Assembly (NCBI RefSeq): GCF_006346335.1 | Contig: NZ_VDMC01000007.1 | Coordinates: 81,648-145,647 of the forward strand | Direction of reading: 5' to 3' | DNA length: 64,000 nucleotides | Source of the DNA: Aequorivita sinensis | GTDB lineage: Bacteria > Bacteroidota > Bacteroidia > Flavobacteriales > Flavobacteriaceae | Part shown: positions 42,931 to 54,076 of the stretch, in pieces | Layout of the letters: every line of letters starts with the position of its first letter | How positions within the stretch are numbered: position 1 is the first letter of the stretch | Notes under the pieces: generated by a model | Told to the model about the DNA's origin: nothing | Database searches by the model: none | The model's input: the letters and a program-made list of their open reading frames with translations, nothing else | Made by a program: the position numbers and the translations under genes

Positions 42931-44256
42931 TTGTATAAGCCATTGTTTATAATTTTGATGCTGTGCTCTTCTTCATTGATGGCGCAGGCGGGATTTATTT
43001 TGGAAAACAAGGCTAAAAAAAACCGAATTCCATTTAAAATAGTAAATAACCTAGCAGTAATCGAAATCGAAATTAATGGTACGTCATTGTCTTTCATTCT
43101 CGATACTGGTGTAAAATCTACAATCCTTTTTAGTTTAGAAGCTGCAGATAGTGTTCAGTTGAAAAACACATCACCAGTTCAGTTACAAGGTCTAGGGGCA
43201 GGGGGAATGGTTGAAGCATTAAAGAGCTTAAACAATCATATAAAAGTAGGAGAAGCTGTTGATAAAAGCCATGCGCTTTACGTGATATTCGATAGTTCTC
43301 TAAATTTCTCTCCTAGAATGGGAGTGCCCATTCACGGTATATTGGGAAATGAATTTTTTAAAAATTTCGTAGTAAAAATTAACTATGCATCCGAGGTAAT
43401 AACCATCTACGATCCTCAAAAACATACTTTTAAAAAGTGCAAAAAGTGTGAAGATCTTAAGCTCAATTTTGTAAATGGCAAGCCATATATCAACCTACAA
43501 GTAGCTTCAGAAACTATACAAGAAGAAGTAACCTTATTGATAGACTCTGGTTCTAGTGATGTTTTGTGGTTGTTTGACGAGTTGGGATTTATAAATGAAA
43601 ATCCTAAAAACTATTTTAATGATTTTTTAGGTCTGGGCTTAAGTGGAAATATTTTTGGTAAGCGTGCGCAGGTACCAAAATTAATATTGGGTGATTACTT
43701 ATTAAAAGATGTGAATACCTCGTTTCCTGAAGAAGTTGCTGTTTTAAAAGCTCGCTTCTACGAAGATCGAGACGGAACTATAGGAGGTGGGTTTTTGAGT
43801 AGGTTTACAGTAACTTTCGATTATGGCGGTAGCCTTGTTCGTTTTAAGAAAAACCGAAACTTCAAGAAACCTTTTCATTATAATATGAGTGGATTGACTT
43901 TAGAGCACGGAGGAATGGAGTTAGTGAAAGAGGAACGCCAAGCCGCTATAAACACAAATAGTGATAGTAGGAGTGAGGCCTTAACTAGAAATAGTATTTT
44001 TATAACCACCGAGTTTAATTTTACACTTGTACCAATTTATATAGTTGTGGATGTAAGAGAAGGTTCGCCTGCTGCCTTAGCCGGAATAGTCGAAAATGAT
44101 GAGATAGTTAACGTTAATGGCAAGCCAGCGTATAGATATAAATTATACCAATTAATCTCTTTGTTTTCTAGTGAAGAAGACAAGCGAATTTCTTTGGATA
44201 TAAAAAGAGATGGTGAAATTCAAAAAGTAGCTTTCAATCTCAAAAGTTTATTCTAA
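42931..44256 (+). CDS. Two-lobed retropepsin-like aspartic protease with a C-terminal PDZ domain
   Basis: 441 aa from the TTG at 42931, which gives a signal peptide (M-YKPLFIILMLCSSSLMAQA); the frame stays open further upstream into the aminotransferase start, but a start there would lack a signal at its N-terminus. Two aspartic protease lobes occur in tandem: FILDTGV (D58) followed by HGILGNEFF, and LLIDSGSSD (D205) followed by GTIGGGFLSRFTVTFDY. A PDZ domain follows near residues 365-441 (VREGSPAALAGIVENDEIVNVNG). It is probably a periplasmic protease or peptide-binding protein. Confidence 0.83.
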   Translation: MYKPLFIILMLCSSSLMAQAGFILENKAKKNRIPFKIVNNLAVIEIEINGTSLSFILDTGVKSTILFSLEAADSVQLKNTSPVQLQGLGAGGMVEALKSLNNHIKVGEAVDKSHALYVIFDSSLNFSPRMGVPIHGILGNEFFKNFVVKINYASEVITIYDPQKHTFKKCKKCEDLKLNFVNGKPYINLQVASETIQEEVTLLIDSGSSDVLWLFDELGFINENPKNYFNDFLGLGLSGNIFGKRAQVPKLILGDYLLKDVNTSFPEEVAVLKARFYEDRDGTIGGGFLSRFTVTFDYGGSLVRFKKNRNFKKPFHYNMSGLTLEHGGMELVKEERQAAINTNSDSRSEALTRNSIFITTEFNFTLVPIYIVVDVREGSPAALAGIVENDEIVNVNGKPAYRYKLYQLISLFSSEEDKRISLDIKRDGEIQKVAFNLKSLF

Positions 44257-44294
44257 AAAAAATCCGGCTGAAGAATTTATTTTCCAGCCGGATT
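44254..44294. terminator. Bidirectional terminator
   Basis: Arms AATCCGGCTG (44261-44270) and CAGCCGGATT (44285-44294) pair perfectly. On the minus strand the stem is followed at once by seven T, serving the DUF1573 gene; on the plus strand the T run starts a few bases later. Confidence 0.85.
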
Positions 44295-44317
44295 ATACTT
44301 TTTTCAAGTATGTTTAT

Positions 44318-44713
44318 TTAACTTTTTTCAAGTACACTTGCCGATTCTGGTTTTACGGTACCTTTTATTTTTAAGGCTACCATAGGCTCGCTTGCGTTAG
44401 AATATACAGTAATTGTTTTTCTAATAGGTCCAACACGATTAGTGTCGTACTTCACTTGAATACTGCTACTTGCGCCTGGAGCAATTGGTCCTTCAGGTTT
44501 TTTTGGTACAGTACAACCACAACTAGATTTTACATCACTAATAATAAGTGGGGCATCACCAGTGTTCGTGAATTCAAATACACGTAAACCGTCACTACCT
44601 TTTTCGATAGTTCCGTAATCTACGGTGTCTTCATTGAAAGTAATTTTTGCTTGTTGTGCTTGAGCGGTAAAACCGATAAAGGCAACAAGTGCCATTAGAG
44701 CTAATTTTTTCAT
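44318..44713 (-). CDS. DUF1573 exported protein
   Basis: 131 aa with a cleavable signal peptide (ending TAQAQ). The mature part is one DUF1573 / HYDIN-like immunoglobulin fold: VDYGTIEKGSDGLRVFEFTNTGDAPLIIS, then SSCGCTVP, IAPGASSSIQVKYDT and RKTITVYSN. Proteins of this type are abundant in Bacteroidota and probably serve as periplasmic or surface structural modules; no enzymatic residues are seen. Preceded divergently by valS. Confidence 0.92.
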   Translation of the reverse strand: MKKLALMALVAFIGFTAQAQQAKITFNEDTVDYGTIEKGSDGLRVFEFTNTGDAPLIISDVKSSCGCTVPKKPEGPIAPGASSSIQVKYDTNRVGPIRKTITVYSNASEPMVALKIKGTVKPESASVLEKS

Positions 44714-44802
44714 GATTTTTGGTTTTTAATATTTGTAAAAGTATCGAACTTTTAAAGATTCTGCAAAATAACTTAATCCTTTTATTATCCTACAGATATA
44801 TT

Positions 44803-44810
44803 TACTTTTG
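44803..44810 (+). promoter_or_regulatory. TAnnTTTG box upstream of valS
   Basis: TACTTTTG is an exact -7 consensus, 30 bp before the valS ATG at 44841. It shows that the in-frame TTG at 44808 is promoter sequence and not a start codon. Confidence 0.6.
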
Positions 44811-44840
44811 CCATTCATAGTACAAATACTAGACCAAAGT

Positions 44841-47471
44841 ATGGCATTAGAAGCAAAATATAACGCGAAACAGATTGAAAATAAGTGGTATAACTACTGG
44901 ATGGAGAATAATTACTTCCATTCTGAGGTAGATGAAAGAACGCCTTATACTATTGTTATTCCACCTCCAAACGTTACTGGAGTACTGCATATGGGGCATA
45001 TGCTTAATAATACTTTGCAGGATGTATTAATTCGTCGTGCAAGATTACAAGGTTTTAACGCTTGTTGGGTGCCAGGAACAGACCACGCTTCAATTGCAAC
45101 AGAAGCCAAGGTAGTTGCTAAACTTAAAGCCGAAGGGATAGATAAAGCGAACCTTTCGAGAGAAGAGTTTTTAGAGCACGCTTGGGAGTGGACGCATAAA
45201 CACGGAGGAATTATCCTTGAACAACTTAAAAAACTTGGTGCTTCTTGTGATTGGGAACGAACTAAGTTTACAATGGATCCAGAAATGTCTGCTTCTGTTA
45301 TAAAAGTGTTTGTAGACTTGTATAGAAAAGGAAATATCTATCGCGGTTACCGAATGGTAAATTGGGATCCCCAGGCTAAAACTACGCTTTCTGATGAAGA
45401 GGTTATATACGAAGAAAAACAAGGTAATCTTTATTACTTAAACTATAAAGTTGAAGGTAGTGAGGATACCTTAACTATCGCTACTACTCGTCCTGAAACA
45501 ATATTGGGTGATACCGCCATCTGTATTAATCCTAATGACGAACGCTTTGCACACTTACGTGGTAAAAAAGCAATTGTTCCTATCTGCAACCGAGTGATTC
45601 CTATTATTGAAGATGAATATGTAGATGTAGAATTTGGTACAGGCTGTTTAAAAGTAACTCCTGCTCACGACGAAAATGATAAAGCACTTGGCGATAAGCA
45701 CAATCTTGAGATTGTAGATATTATTAATGACGATGGAACTCTAAATAGTTTTGGATTGCATTATGAAGGAAAAGATCGTTTTGTAGTTCGCAAAGAAATT
45801 GTAAAAGAGCTTGAAGAAATGGGAGTGGTTTCAAAAATTGAAACCCATATGCACAAAGTAGGTACAAGTGAACGTACAGGAGCTGTTATAGAACCAAAGT
45901 TGAGTGATCAATGGTTTTTAAAAATGAAGGAGCTTGCTCAACCTGCTTTAGATGCAGTTCTTGAAAAAGATGTAAACCTAGTTCCAGAGAAGTTTATAAA
46001 CACTTACCGTCATTGGATGGAAAACGTACGCGATTGGAATATCTCAAGACAATTGTGGTGGGGACAACAAATTCCAGCGTATTTCTATGGCGATGGAAAA
46101 GAAGACTTTGTAGTTGCTGAAAATATTGAGGAAGCTTTAAAACTTGCTCAAGAAAAAACGAATAACAACGCATTAAAGACTTCTGATTTAACTCAAGATC
46201 CGGATGCTTTAGATACTTGGTTCTCTTCTTGGTTGTGGCCAATAAGTGTTTTCAACGGAATTTTAGAGCCGGACAATAAAGAAATCAATTATTACTATCC
46301 AACAAACGACTTAGTAACTGCTCCTGAAATTTTATTTTTCTGGGTGGCAAGAATGATTATTGCTGGTTACGAATATAGAAATGAAAAGCCTTTTACAAAT
46401 GTATATCTAACTGGAATCGTTCGCGATAAACAGCGTAGAAAGATGAGTAAGTCTTTAGGTAATTCCCCAGACCCTATAGATTTAATGGAAACTTATGGTG
46501 CAGATGGCGTACGTGTGGGAATGCTTTTAAGTTCACCTGCAGGAAACGACTTGATGTTTGATGAAGACTTGTGTAAACAGGGGAGTGGTTTCGTTAATAA
46601 AATATGGAATGCCTATAGACTAATCGACGGCTGGGAGGTTTGCCCAGATAAGGAACAGTCGCAAAGTGATGTTATAGCGTTAAACTGGTATAAAAGTAAA
46701 TTTCAAAAAACACTTGCAGAGATTGAAGATCACTACGGTAAATATCGTATAAGTGATGCTTTAATGGCTACTTATAAGTTGGTTTGGGATGATTTCTGCT
46801 CTTGGTTCTTAGAAATGGTAAAACCACCTTACGGTGAGAAAATCGCTAAGAAAACTTATGAGGAAGTAATCTCAGTACTAGAAGATAATTTAAAAATTCT
46901 ACATCCATTTGTTCCTTTTATTTCAGAAGAAATTTGGCAACACATAACTAAGCGTGATACTTCTGAAGCTTTGATAGTTTCAGAATGGCCAAAAGCTCAG
47001 CCTTTCGACGAAAAAATTATTAAAGATTTCGATTTTGCTTCTGAAGTAATTTCAGGTATAAGAACAATTCGTAAAGAAAAGAATATTTCTTTTAAAGATA
47101 CAATTGAGCTGTCAGTTTTAAATAATGATAACGCTTCAAAAGATTTTGACGCTGTAATTTCTAAACTAGGAAATATTTCTGAACTTAACTACATTACAGA
47201 AAAGCTTGACGGTGCACTAACTTTCCGTGCAAAGAGTAACGAGTACTTTATTCCGATAGCAGGCGCTATTAATGTTGAAGAAGAGATAGCAAAACTAACT
47301 GAGGAATTAAAATATACCGAAGGTTTCTTAAAAAGTGTTCAAGGGAAATTGAAGAACGAACGCTTTGTAAATGGCGCTCCTGAAAAGGTAGTTGCCTTAG
47401 AAAAGCAAAAAGAAGCTGATGCCCTTGCAAAGATTGAAACCTTGAAAGCGAGTCTAGCTGGTTTAAAATAA
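44841..47471 (+). CDS. valS: Valyl-tRNA synthetase
   Basis: 876 aa from the ATG at 44841 ([20 protein letters not shown]). Class I synthetase: HMGH at residues 50-53 (HIGH motif), KMSKS at 534-538, the [13 protein letters not shown] segment, an editing domain with [13 protein letters not shown], and a C-terminal coiled-coil arm ending near LKASLAGLK. Charges tRNA-Val. A rho-independent terminator follows. Confidence 0.98.
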   Translation: MALEAKYNAKQIENKWYNYWMENNYFHSEVDERTPYTIVIPPPNVTGVLHMGHMLNNTLQDVLIRRARLQGFNACWVPGTDHASIATEAKVVAKLKAEGIDKANLSREEFLEHAWEWTHKHGGIILEQLKKLGASCDWERTKFTMDPEMSASVIKVFVDLYRKGNIYRGYRMVNWDPQAKTTLSDEEVIYEEKQGNLYYLNYKVEGSEDTLTIATTRPETILGDTAICINPNDERFAHLRGKKAIVPICNRVIPIIEDEYVDVEFGTGCLKVTPAHDENDKALGDKHNLEIVDIINDDGTLNSFGLHYEGKDRFVVRKEIVKELEEMGVVSKIETHMHKVGTSERTGAVIEPKLSDQWFLKMKELAQPALDAVLEKDVNLVPEKFINTYRHWMENVRDWNISRQLWWGQQIPAYFYGDGKEDFVVAENIEEALKLAQEKTNNNALKTSDLTQDPDALDTWFSSWLWPISVFNGILEPDNKEINYYYPTNDLVTAPEILFFWVARMIIAGYEYRNEKPFTNVYLTGIVRDKQRRKMSKSLGNSPDPIDLMETYGADGVRVGMLLSSPAGNDLMFDEDLCKQGSGFVNKIWNAYRLIDGWEVCPDKEQSQSDVIALNWYKSKFQKTLAEIEDHYGKYRISDALMATYKLVWDDFCSWFLEMVKPPYGEKIAKKTYEEVISVLEDNLKILHPFVPFISEEIWQHITKRDTSEALIVSEWPKAQPFDEKIIKDFDFASEVISGIRTIRKEKNISFKDTIELSVLNNDNASKDFDAVISKLGNISELNYITEKLDGALTFRAKSNEYFIPIAGAINVEEEIAKLTEELKYTEGFLKSVQGKLKNERFVNGAPEKVVALEKQKEADALAKIETLKASLAGLK

Positions 47472-47528
47472 ATTAAAGGAAAAACTAATAGGTTTAAATT
47501 CCTGAAAACCATAAATGTTTAAATTGAG

Positions 47529-47553
47529 CGACCCCATTCGGGGTCGTTTTTTT
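47529..47553 (+). terminator. Terminator after valS
   Basis: CGACCCC (47529-47535) and GGGGTCG (47540-47546) pair perfectly around a four-base loop and are followed by seven T, about 58 bp after the valS stop. Confidence 0.92.
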
Positions 47554-47689
47554 ATAGAATTTATAACTTAAAATATGTGAGTCTTTTAGGATTATTATTT
47601 TATAGCGTTTTCTTAATTAGTTTTAAATCGAGGTTAATTTTTTGATTTTGAACAGATTTAGTTTGTATCTTGTTGTAAAATAGATAATT

Positions 47690-47932
47690 ATGGATCAGGC
47701 TAAATATAATGAAATGAAAGCAATGCTTCAAAAATTAGAAGACATTAAGAACAGTCAAGAAAGTATTCTCGATAAAATTAATCATGTTATTACCGATTTG
47801 TTTCAACACCCAGATAAAGAATTGGAAGAGGCTATGGAGTTAGCACATCAAATGGCGTCGGATAATGTAGATAAAATCCGCGCAGCTATTGAGACTTATG
47901 AAATAAAATTCAATAAAGCCCAGCAGTCATAA
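47690..47932 (+). CDS. Small helical hypothetical protein
   Basis: 80 aa, all predicted helix with heptad-like hydrophobic spacing (MKAMLQKLEDIKNSQESILDKINHVITDLF). No cysteine, signal peptide or membrane segment. It might be a coiled-coil partner protein; family not recognised. It lies alone between valS and the convergent acyl-CoA-binding protein gene, with one base between the stop codons. Confidence 0.7.
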   Translation: MDQAKYNEMKAMLQKLEDIKNSQESILDKINHVITDLFQHPDKELEEAMELAHQMASDNVDKIRAAIETYEIKFNKAQQS

Positions 47933-47933
47933 T

Positions 47934-48200
47934 TTACTTTCTATACAGAAAGTACTGCTTCACAGCTTTAATGTAAAGTTCTTTAGCTTCATCAGGTGTT
48001 AAGCCACGAGTTTGGAATAGCGCATTTGTTTTAAAAGCCGAGATATGGGCCTTTCGTCCACTTGGGGGGTGGTCGTCATTTGTAGCGCGTTTGTAGTATG
48101 CGTATAAGCGTAATAATACATCGGCAGGAAACGGGTCTTTATGTTCATTAATGCTTTTTACTGCATTTTTAAAGGCGATATCTAACTCTTCCGATGTCAT
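47934..48200 (-). CDS. Acyl-CoA-binding protein
   Basis: 88 aa, the length and four-helix pattern of ACBP. VLLRLYAYYKRATNDDHPP corresponds to the canonical LKLYGLYKQAT motif with the tyrosine and lysine contacting the acyl-CoA, and AKELYIKAVKQYF the last helix. It binds medium- to long-chain acyl-CoA esters in the cytosol. The gene shares one base (TAATG) with psd, fitting a role next to phospholipid synthesis. ACBPs are less common in bacteria than in eukaryotes but known in Bacteroidota. Confidence 0.92.
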   Translation of the reverse strand: MTSEELDIAFKNAVKSINEHKDPFPADVLLRLYAYYKRATNDDHPPSGRKAHISAFKTNALFQTRGLTPDEAKELYIKAVKQYFLYRK

Positions 48201-48856
48201 TATTTTTCAGCAATTATTGAAATCCCACCTTTTACTTTTTGGTTTAATTCTACTTTTATTTTGGCATCAAGCGGTAGGAAAATATCTACTCTCGAACCAA
48301 ATTTAATAAAACCACTATCTGTTGTTTGTTCTACTTTTTGTCCTTCTTCGGCGTAGTTTACTATTCTTTTAGCTAATGCTCCTGCAATTTGTCGGAATAG
48401 AACTTCACCAATTACATCATTTTTTACAACAACAGTTGTACGCTCATTTTCTTCAGAAGCTTTAGGGTGCCAAGCAACCAAATATTTTCCTGGATGATAT
48501 TTACTATACGTAACTGTTCCTCCCACAGGATAGCGGGTTACGTGAACGTTAATTGGGCTCATAAATACCGAAACCTGTAAACGTTTGTCTTTAAAGTATT
48601 CTTTTTCGAAAACTTCTTCAATAACAACAACTTTTCCATCTACCGAGGATAACACTTGGTTAGAGTTTGGAGAGAAGTTTCTCTTAGGATTTCTGAAGAA
48701 TTGCAGGATGAGTAGCAATAAAATAATTAATGAAATAATCACTCCTCCACGAATAGTTGGATGTAGAAAAAAAACATTGGCCAATAGGCTTAGTCCGATA
48801 ACAATTACCAGAGCTATAATTATAATTTTAAAACCTTCTTTATGAAACATTGTCAA
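48200..48856 (-). CDS. psd: Phosphatidylserine decarboxylase proenzyme (PSD-A type)
   Basis: 218 aa, the short form. Two membrane segments near residues 9-48, then SSVDGKVV, SVFMSPINVHVTRYPVGG with the catalytic histidine, YHPGKYLVAWHPKASEENER and the C-terminal processing site in IKFGSRVDIFLP, where the serine of FGS is cleaved to make the pyruvoyl group. It converts phosphatidylserine to phosphatidylethanolamine. cdsA overlaps its start by 17 bp and the ACBP gene follows. Confidence 0.95.
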   Translation of the reverse strand: MTMFHKEGFKIIIIALVIVIGLSLLANVFFLHPTIRGGVIISLIILLLLILQFFRNPKRNFSPNSNQVLSSVDGKVVVIEEVFEKEYFKDKRLQVSVFMSPINVHVTRYPVGGTVTYSKYHPGKYLVAWHPKASEENERTTVVVKNDVIGEVLFRQIAGALAKRIVNYAEEGQKVEQTTDSGFIKFGSRVDIFLPLDAKIKVELNQKVKGGISIIAEK

Positions 48857-49673
48857 CTATTAATAAAAACGCATATACAAATGGGCTGGCATAAATTATA
48901 CTGTCTAATCTATCATATAATCCACCGTGACCTGGCATTATAATTCCACTATCCTTAACTCCAGCTTGCCTTTTAAATTTCGATTGAATTAAATCGCCAA
49001 TCGTTCCAAATATAGCTACAATTAATGCCATTACAATCCACATCCATAGCGGATATTTTAAGGTGTCTAATTGGCTATAATGTTCTAGGACCTTAAATAT
49101 AATATATCCTGCTAGTAAGGCTCCTAGCATACCTCCTATAAAACCTTCTATAGTTTTCTTAGGTGAAATACGCTCTAAGAGTTTATGTTTGCCGAAATTC
49201 TTTCCAATTAGATAAGCAAAGGTGTCATTGCTCCATACTAATATAAAAACAGCCACAATAAGTTCTGGTATAAACCTACCGTCGATATTCATTACGGGAA
49301 TTAGTGTTAAAAACACAAAACCACTAATGATATAAAATACCACTGTAATGTATTTTTTCTTTTCAAACATTGGGATTTTGCTTGTCCAAAGTACGTCTTT
49401 AAGAAGAAATAAATTTACAAAACCACTTAGAATGAGTAAAAGGTAGATGGCGTTATCGTCGAAGACATTATAACTTAAAAAATAAAAACTAGCTGCTAGT
49501 AAAAAATAAGCTAGGTAGCTAGTTAAGTGTACAAGTTTTAAGTATTCGCTTAAGGTAATCACTGCAAGTACGAAGAATAACCCCATAAACCATTCGCGCG
49601 AGGTAAACATTGCTATGATAATAATCGAAATGTATAATACGCCCGAAAGGGTCCTTACGAGTGTTTCTTTCAT
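48840..49673 (-). CDS. cdsA: Phosphatidate cytidylyltransferase
   Basis: 277 aa from the ATG at 49673 (MKETLVRTLSG). Polytopic membrane enzyme with about eight helices. The C-terminal signature is present: SNDTFAYLIGKNFGKHKL, RISPKKTIEGFIGG, GTIGDLIQSKFKRQAGVKDSG and PGHGGLYDRLDS, whose aspartates bind Mg2+ and CTP. It makes CDP-diacylglycerol, the precursor used upstream of Psd. It lies one base after the LUD gene and overlaps psd by 17 bp. Confidence 0.97.
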   Translation of the reverse strand: MKETLVRTLSGVLYISIIIIAMFTSREWFMGLFFVLAVITLSEYLKLVHLTSYLAYFLLAASFYFLSYNVFDDNAIYLLLILSGFVNLFLLKDVLWTSKIPMFEKKKYITVVFYIISGFVFLTLIPVMNIDGRFIPELIVAVFILVWSNDTFAYLIGKNFGKHKLLERISPKKTIEGFIGGMLGALLAGYIIFKVLEHYSQLDTLKYPLWMWIVMALIVAIFGTIGDLIQSKFKRQAGVKDSGIIMPGHGGLYDRLDSIIYASPFVYAFLLIVDNVS

Positions 49674-49674
49674 A

Positions 49675-50295
49675 TTATAAGTCTTCCAATAGCAACAAAT
49701 ATAGGTTTTTTGTGCTACTTCCATAACTCATAAAATCCTTTTCTTTTTCTTTTTCAGTGTCGAAGTCCTGAATAGTAGTAATGTTGCTTGGGATGTGTTT
49801 TAAGCTTTGGTTTTTAATAATTCGCAAACCTTCACTTATGGTTTCAACAATCTGACTTGTAGTTGCAAAAACTACGATGTTAAAAGGAAACTCGCTTAAT
49901 TTTTTTTCTTTTATCTGGTTAGACGAAAGCAGAATAGAACCGTTTTTAGCTACAAGCGATTCACAAGTAGTAAGAAAAAAGGTTGAATTAGTATTTTTTA
50001 CAAAGTTGAGGTTAAAGCCATCAAATTTTTCAGAAAGCATTTCATTAAAGCAGAAAACATCTTGCTCATACCAATCATTTTCTAAAAGAACATTATCAAA
50101 AGCCTCTTTTATCTCTTCCCAGTTTTCACAATATAAAAATTTACCTCCGTTGTTTTTGAAATTGAAAGTAAATTTCTCGTCTACAGGAAGTTTTTGCTCA
50201 GGATAATAGGTGCTGTGCTCAGGCAACTCAGACGTTTTAGTCTTAGCTTCTGTTTTTTTATATATTGGATTTAAAAGCCTTTTTAATAGACTCAT
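49675..50295 (-). CDS. LUD-domain protein
   Basis: 206 aa. The N-terminal 45 residues are basic and polar; the rest resembles the LUD/LutC (YkgG) domain: TFFLTTCESLVAKNGSILLSS near residues 104-124 with the conserved E-S-x-x-A-x-x-G segment, followed by NIVVFATTSQIV and the SLKHIPSNITTIQ segment. LutC-type proteins work with LutAB in lactate oxidation, but LutA/LutB are not nearby, and flavobacterial copies occur in this lipid/ftsH neighbourhood; the role here is unclear. Confidence 0.82.
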   Translation of the reverse strand: MSLLKRLLNPIYKKTEAKTKTSELPEHSTYYPEQKLPVDEKFTFNFKNNGGKFLYCENWEEIKEAFDNVLLENDWYEQDVFCFNEMLSEKFDGFNLNFVKNTNSTFFLTTCESLVAKNGSILLSSNQIKEKKLSEFPFNIVVFATTSQIVETISEGLRIIKNQSLKHIPSNITTIQDFDTEKEKEKDFMSYGSSTKNLYLLLLEDL

Positions 50296-50410
50296 TAATC
50301 AAGTAATTGAGGAGTTTATAAATGCGTTTACTTCAAAGATATAAAATACATTTTGAAGTATAGCAACTAGTTCTGTAATTATTCGTAACAACTCTAAAGT
50401 GACAACATAA

Positions 50411-52366
<1,956 letters not shown>

Positions 52367-52381
52367 AAGGCAGTCTTCTTT

Positions 52382-52753
52382 TTAATGAGTTGTTTCTATT
52401 TTAACCGATTTTGCATCGCCCCAAAGTCCTTCAATATCATAAAATTCACGGATATGCTTTTGGAAAACGTGTACAACTACGTGAACATAGTCCATAAGTA
52501 TCCACTCGGCGTTGTCGCTACCTTCAACGTGCCAAGGCTTTTCCTTTAATTCTTTGCTTACTGATTTTTGAACCGAGTTTACAATGGCATTAACTTGTGT
52601 GTTAGAGGTACCATTGCAAATTATAAAATAGTCACATACTGTGTTTTCTATCTCTCTTAGGTCTAAGATTTCTATATCCTGTCCCTTAACATCTTCAATC
52701 CCTCGTATTATTTGAGCAATAAGTTGATCTGTTCCTGCTTGTTTTTTTTGCAT
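52382..52753 (-). CDS. rsfS: Ribosome silencing factor
   Basis: 123 aa from the ATG at 52753. RsfS/DUF143 signature: GQDIEILDLREIENTVCDYFIICNGTSNTQVNAI and the C-terminal GSDNAEWILMDYVHVVVHVFQKHIREFYDIEGLWGDA. It binds ribosomal protein L14 and blocks subunit joining when nutrients are scarce. Adjacent to ftsH, 15 bp upstream of it, in line with many bacteria. Confidence 0.96.
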   Translation of the reverse strand: MQKKQAGTDQLIAQIIRGIEDVKGQDIEILDLREIENTVCDYFIICNGTSNTQVNAIVNSVQKSVSKELKEKPWHVEGSDNAEWILMDYVHVVVHVFQKHIREFYDIEGLWGDAKSVKIETTH

Positions 52754-52777
52754 TAAATATCTTTCTTTTCTATTTCG

Positions 52778-52785
52778 CAAAGTTA
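52778..52785 (-). promoter_or_regulatory. TAnnTTTG box upstream of rsfS-ftsH
   Basis: Minus-strand TAACTTTG is an exact -7 consensus 25 bp before the rsfS ATG. It may drive rsfS, ftsH and the lipid genes. Confidence 0.5.
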
Positions 52786-52842
52786 TTACTTTTTTGTTTC
52801 TTGAACCGCTTAAATTAAGTAATACTAAACTAAATTATTGTT

Positions 52843-53574
52843 TTGAAGATAATCAAACTTAATGCCACCCATTCAACCAACTCGTATATGAAGGAATTGC
52901 TGCGTGAAAACCTGCTTTCAGATCTTACGGTTGTACTAGCTGAACAACAAACTTCCGGTCGTGGACAAATGGGAGCTTCTTGGTTTTCAAAACAAGGACA
53001 AAGCCTTACATTTAGTGTGTTTAAAGATTTTAAAGGGCTGGCAGCAGAATATCATTTTGTTATTTCCATGGCAGTTTCAACAGCTATTTATGATGCTTTA
53101 AATAACCTAAATATCCCAAATCTTTCTGTAAAATGGCCTAACGACATAATGTCAGCCAAAAAAAAAATTGGCGGTATTTTAATTGAAAATGTACTTAAAG
53201 GCAGTAATGTACAGTATTCAATTATAGGAATTGGGCTAAATGTTAATGTAATATCTTTCCCGGATTTGCCTCAAGCGAGTTCTATGAAGCTCGAATCTGG
53301 CAGGGAATTTATTTTAGATGAAGTTTTACTTGAAGTTTTAAATTCGTTGTCTAAAAGTTTGGAAAATCTTTCAGTTGCAGATTTTGTAGAAAAGAAAAAG
53401 CTTTTTGAAGATCGACTGTTTAGAAAAGATGTTATTTCGGTATTTGAAGATCAAAAAGGATTTCGGTTTAATGGAATTATAAAAGGGGTTAGCGACTTGG
53501 GAGAGCTTTTAGTAGAAACTGAAAACGAAAAAATTCAAAATTATCAATTAAAGGAAGTTAAGCTTATTTTCTAA
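52843..53574 (+). CDS. birA: Biotin--[acetyl-CoA-carboxylase] ligase
   Basis: 243 aa, the short form without a DNA-binding domain. Catalytic loop GRGQMGASWFSKQGQSL (biotinyl-AMP binding) near residues 39-55, KWPNDIMSAKKKIGGILIE and GIGLNVN are the family motifs. It attaches biotin to the carboxylase carrier protein. The start is TTG at 52843 (no ATG before codon 16), inside a TTGTTTTG stretch resembling a -7 box. Confidence 0.95.
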   Translation: MKIIKLNATHSTNSYMKELLRENLLSDLTVVLAEQQTSGRGQMGASWFSKQGQSLTFSVFKDFKGLAAEYHFVISMAVSTAIYDALNNLNIPNLSVKWPNDIMSAKKKIGGILIENVLKGSNVQYSIIGIGLNVNVISFPDLPQASSMKLESGREFILDEVLLEVLNSLSKSLENLSVADFVEKKKLFEDRLFRKDVISVFEDQKGFRFNGIIKGVSDLGELLVETENEKIQNYQLKEVKLIF

Positions 53575-53612
53575 AAATAAAAACGGAACTAAAATTTTGC
53601 TTTAGCCCCGTT
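53575..53612. terminator. Convergent-gene terminator between birA and the SRPBCC gene
   Basis: AACGG (53582-53586)/CCGTT (53608-53612) and CTAAA (53589-53593)/TTTAG (53601-53605) form a stem with a 2-base internal mismatch; an A/T run lies on the minus-strand exit side. It likely serves the minus-strand gene best. Confidence 0.6.
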
Positions 53613-53638
53613 CTCAATATATATTACCATAAATAAGT

Positions 53639-54031
53639 CTACAGCTTTTCTAAGTTTGAGGCTAGCGTTTCAATAAATTTTGAAATAGGACTTTTTATCA
53701 TCATAGCCATCATACTGTTAAATTCTCCTTCAAAAAGTAATTCAGCAGTAGACGATGTGTCGGATACACTTTCAATATCGCTTTTTAAAGTAAACGGAAG
53801 TTTGTCGCTAATCGCTCCTAAAACTACTTTATTAGGGCTGTCTACTTCTTTAATTTCTAAAGCTATTTCAGGCATACCTTTTAACGCAAATACGAAAGCA
53901 TTGTCTCTAATTACTTCAAATTTACTAATGGTGTCTGGCATCAAGCCTTCATAGTTTTTTACATCCGCCAAAAATTCGCACAGCTCTGAAGCTGATTTTT
54001 GAACCGTTACTTTTTTACTGTTTAATTTCAT
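53639..54031 (-). CDS. SRPBCC-family protein
   Basis: 130 aa. Single START-like/SRPBCC fold: VTVQKSASELCEFLADVKNYEGLMPD at the N-terminus, strand pairs FEVIRDNAFVFALKGMPEIALEI and PFTLKSDIESVSD, and the long C-terminal helix KSPISKFIETLASNLEKL. The family binds hydrophobic ligands in a deep pocket; the ligand is unknown. It lies downstream of pyrE on the same strand. Confidence 0.88.
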   Translation of the reverse strand: MKLNSKKVTVQKSASELCEFLADVKNYEGLMPDTISKFEVIRDNAFVFALKGMPEIALEIKEVDSPNKVVLGAISDKLPFTLKSDIESVSDTSSTAELLFEGEFNSMMAMMIKSPISKFIETLASNLEKL

Positions 54032-54076
54032 TATTAAAATTATTAAGTCTGTTATTTTTTATTTTTATACTACTAA

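Noticed and set aside
44808..44840. N-terminal extension of valS from a TTG at 44808
   Set aside because: The TTG is the end of an exact -7 promoter box (TACTTTTG), and the family start matches the ATG at 44841.
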